Source: Thermoanaerobaculia bacterium
Lineage (GTDB): Bacteria; Acidobacteriota; Thermoanaerobaculia; Multivoradales; Multivoraceae
Assembly: GCA_022823665.1 (NCBI GenBank)
Contig: JAJEHN010000009.1
Span: 124,001 to 188,000 of the forward strand
Length of the DNA stretch: 64,000 nt
Reading direction: 5' to 3'
The position numbers and the translations under genes were made by a program. A model generated the notes under the pieces. That model was not told the DNA's origin and made no database searches. It saw only the letters and a program-made list of their open reading frames with translations. Below, piece after piece: positions 62,145 to 64,000 of the stretch (within the stretch, counting starts at the first letter, position 1; each line of letters starts with the position of its first letter).

Positions 62145-63014
62145 TCATGCGTTGTCAACTGCATTCACTATCACATCCACCGCGATCCGCGCATCCCCGG
62201 CGCCCTGAAACACCCCCCTTGTGGGAGAAACGTCGGCATAGTCGCGGCCCGCGGCCACGCGGATGTGTCGCTGATCGCTGAAGGTCGTGTTCGTAGGATC
62301 GAAGCCTACCCAACCAGGTCCAGGCAACCAGCATTCCGCCCACGCGTGACTGGCGGCGGCCGTCACTCGCTCGCCGGCCCGCCCGGTGTCGTGGAGATAG
62401 CCGGACACGTAGCGGGAGGGAACGCCCCAGGAACGGGCAATCGCGATCATCAGGTGGGCGTAGTCCTGGCACACGCCCCGGCCCGACTCGAGCAGGTGCT
62501 CTATGGGCGAGTCGGCCGCGGTGCTGCCCGGCTCGTACTCGAAGCGCTCGCGAATCCCGTCGGACAGGCGGATCAGGCTTTCCATCGGATCATCTTCCGG
62601 GCGAAACCCCTCGTCGCGAACGAAGTGCTCGATCGCGGGGGACGGCCGGGCGAGCGCGCTGGGTTCGACGAAGTGCCAGTACTCCGGCAACAGGCGCCGC
62701 GACCGCACGTCCTCCCAGCCGCCAACCGCTTCCACCCCCGGCGCCGCGTCGAGCTCCGCCCGAAACCGGGAGGTGATCACCAGTTCCCCATGCCGCCGAT
62801 GGATGTTCAGAACGTGGCGGCGGTTGCCGAAACCGTCCCGCTCCGGACTCAGGGACGCGGCCGGGATCGTCTCGATCTCGAAACGCCGCACCCTCTGACC
62901 CGGTGTCCGGACCGGCTGCAGACAGAGCATCAGAACGCAGCCGCGGACGCCGTCCGAGTACTCGTATCGCGTCCGGTGCTCAACGTCGTAGCGGAACGGG
63001 CGGACAGACGTCAC
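62145..63014 (-). CDS. Transglutaminase-like cysteine peptidase
   Basis: A 289-residue protein: N-terminal beta domain (FRYDVEHRTRYEYSDGVRGCVLMLCLQPV), then the transglutaminase core with Cys in LESGRGVCQDYAHLMIA (~180-196), His in AASHAWAECWLPGPGWVGFDPTN (~223-245) and the following Asp. The triad is intact. It belongs to the set usually found with alpha-E and circularly permuted ATP-grasp proteins, thought to modify or cleave a peptide tag. GTG 63014 overlaps the alpha-E stop (GTGA), which fixes the start. Confidence 0.92.
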   Translation of the reverse strand: MTSVRPFRYDVEHRTRYEYSDGVRGCVLMLCLQPVRTPGQRVRRFEIETIPAASLSPERDGFGNRRHVLNIHRRHGELVITSRFRAELDAAPGVEAVGGWEDVRSRRLLPEYWHFVEPSALARPSPAIEHFVRDEGFRPEDDPMESLIRLSDGIRERFEYEPGSTAADSPIEHLLESGRGVCQDYAHLMIAIARSWGVPSRYVSGYLHDTGRAGERVTAAASHAWAECWLPGPGWVGFDPTNTTFSDQRHIRVAAGRDYADVSPTRGVFQGAGDARIAVDVIVNAVDNA

Positions 63015-63973
63015 CGTAGCGGAGAATCCTCGATCGCGTAGTCGACGAAGGCGTCGAGCACGGCCTCGTGCAGATCGCGGGTGGACTGACCGACCTGTTC
63101 CAGCAGTTCTTCGGGTGCTGACGCTTCCGGCCAGTCGTAGAGGATGAGCGCCTCGGCCCGGCCCGCCAGCCGCCGTGCGGCGGCGTCGGCCTCGACGCCC
63201 GGCCCGCCGTCCAGGCCCTGAAGTTCGGTCGCCGCGGCCTGCACGGTCGCGAGTACGGAGCCGGGGAGGGACGGGTCGGCGACCAGCAGGTCCAGGACCC
63301 TGTCCGGTTGCAGGTCGATGCCGTAGACGCGGCCGTAGGCCTCCAGAGCATGGTGAGTGCGCAGCATGCTGGCCCAGCCCAGGGTCCGCCGCTCCGTGCG
63401 CCGGCTGAGATCGATCTGGGCCAGCAACAGGGACACCGCGAGTTGCGCCCGCTCGATCGCTCGGCCGAGGCGCATGAACCGCCACGCCGCGCCACGGTAC
63501 ATCGTCGCGTCCGCGACCCCGACGAAATTGTGGATCTCGCTTCGTGTCCGGGCGTAGAAGACCTCCGGCGTCCTCCAGATATCGACGGCCTCGAGATCGC
63601 GAATCCGCAGCCAGGCGGCGTTCAGGCAGGTCCACATTTCGCCGCTGATGCAGTGACGCATCTGGCGGGCGTTCTCGCGCCCGCTGGCCACGGTGCTCCA
63701 CACGGAATCCGGATTCGAACGCTCGAACGTCAGGTCGTCCGCCAGCGTGAAGGCATCCGCCAGGGCGAACTCGTCCGTCTCCGGCAGGAACTCCTCGCCC
63801 GGAGGCGGCAACCGCTTCATGCACCGGTAGATCCGCTTCCAGCCGAAGTGAATCTCCTCGACCGAACGGTCGACCAGAAACTGCACCTGCAACTCCAGCA
63901 GGCGGCTCAGATAGCCGGCCCTCGCCAGGTAGCGGGCCATCCAGTAGACCCCCTGGGCGCTGCGTGCGAGCAT
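63011..63973 (-). CDS. Alpha-E domain protein (DUF403)
   Basis: A 320-residue all-helical protein of the alpha-E family, starting LARSAQGVYWMARYLARA, the conserved N-terminal helix. Further marks are SGEMWTCLNAAWLRI (~115) and RGAAWRFMRLGRAIERAQLAVSLL (~160-183). It is a partner of ATP-grasp and transglutaminase proteins in a presumed peptide-ligation/cleavage pathway; the chemistry is unproven. Both ends overlap neighbours (TGATG and GTGA), so it is the middle of a coupled trio. Confidence 0.92.
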   Translation of the reverse strand: MLARSAQGVYWMARYLARAGYLSRLLELQVQFLVDRSVEEIHFGWKRIYRCMKRLPPPGEEFLPETDEFALADAFTLADDLTFERSNPDSVWSTVASGRENARQMRHCISGEMWTCLNAAWLRIRDLEAVDIWRTPEVFYARTRSEIHNFVGVADATMYRGAAWRFMRLGRAIERAQLAVSLLLAQIDLSRRTERRTLGWASMLRTHHALEAYGRVYGIDLQPDRVLDLLVADPSLPGSVLATVQAAATELQGLDGGPGVEADAAARRLAGRAEALILYDWPEASAPEELLEQVGQSTRDLHEAVLDAFVDYAIEDSPLR

Positions 63974-64000
63974 CAGAGATCGACCACCCAGAGGTCCTTG
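63973..64000 (-). CDS. C-terminal tip of a gene cut by the window, probably circularly permuted ATP-grasp protein
   Basis: Only KDLWVVDL and the stop are visible, overlapping the alpha-E ATG by one base (TGATG). The identification rests on the usual ATP-grasp / alpha-E / transglutaminase gene order, and this short tail fits that family. Confidence 0.5.

Overview
This is a high-GC chromosomal segment, densely coded on both strands. The best taxonomic clues are two tandem ~1000-residue secreted proteins with the 'VWFA-related Acidobacterial domain' (a TIGR03436-like VWA with an intact MIDAS motif) and a PSCyt1/DUF1549/DUF1553 + DUF1501 pair of the kind common in Acidobacteriota and Planctomycetota. 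I infer an Acidobacteriota-like bacterium. No rRNA, tRNA or marker gene allows a firmer call.

Layout. 1-16.8 kb is metabolic or secretory: partial purU, PSCyt/DUF1501 pair, VWFA tandem, FAH hydrolase + PQQ dehydrogenase, an M20 peptidase broken by a frameshift, and a secreted type-B carboxylesterase. 16.8-38.2 kb is a minus-strand defence island built on a complete type 1 BREX gene set in the order brxA-brxB-brxC-[insert]-pglX-AlbA/HATPase protein-pglZ-brxL. Between brxC and pglX sit two modules: an XRE/ImmA-type protease plus PIN pair, and a translationally coupled four-gene cassette (two-TM coiled-coil protein, 403-aa unknown, 134-aa unknown, RecF/AAA_21-type ATPase). The cassette is visibly less GC-rich than its surroundings. 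A 106-aa protein, a truncated PIN and a double winged-helix protein follow brxL. 38.2-52.4 kb returns to ordinary genes: PhlG-like hydrolase, dihaem cytochrome c, serC, molybdopterin oxidoreductase, glycerophosphodiesterase, COG4324 peptidase, DAACS symporter, YbdK-like ligase, DUF4143 ATPase, LLM oxidoreductase, Eis-like acetyltransferase and a DUF2911-like protein. 52.4-62.1 kb is one minus-strand unit joining a STAS / SpoIIE-phosphatase / RsbW partner switch to an amino-acid-type binding protein, a histidine kinase and a MacB-like ABC export system. 62.1-64 kb is a transglutaminase / alpha-E / ATP-grasp set, cut by the window edge.

Two sequence-scale patterns cut across the genes. (1) At least ten unit-leading genes have a TANNNT hexamer ending 7-10 nt before the start codon, mostly without a Shine-Dalgarno sequence, which suggests leaderless transcription. 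The clearest promoter is at brxA: TTGACC, 17 bp, TACGGT, 9 nt, ATG, abutted by a perfect 13-bp inverted repeat. (2) A hairpin repeat (stem GCGGGTC/GACCCGC, TTCT loop) occurs three times. Two ~60-bp copies, in opposite orientation and nearly identical, bracket the BREX island at 15.15 and 39.99 kb. No gene-free stretch exceeds about 160 bases.
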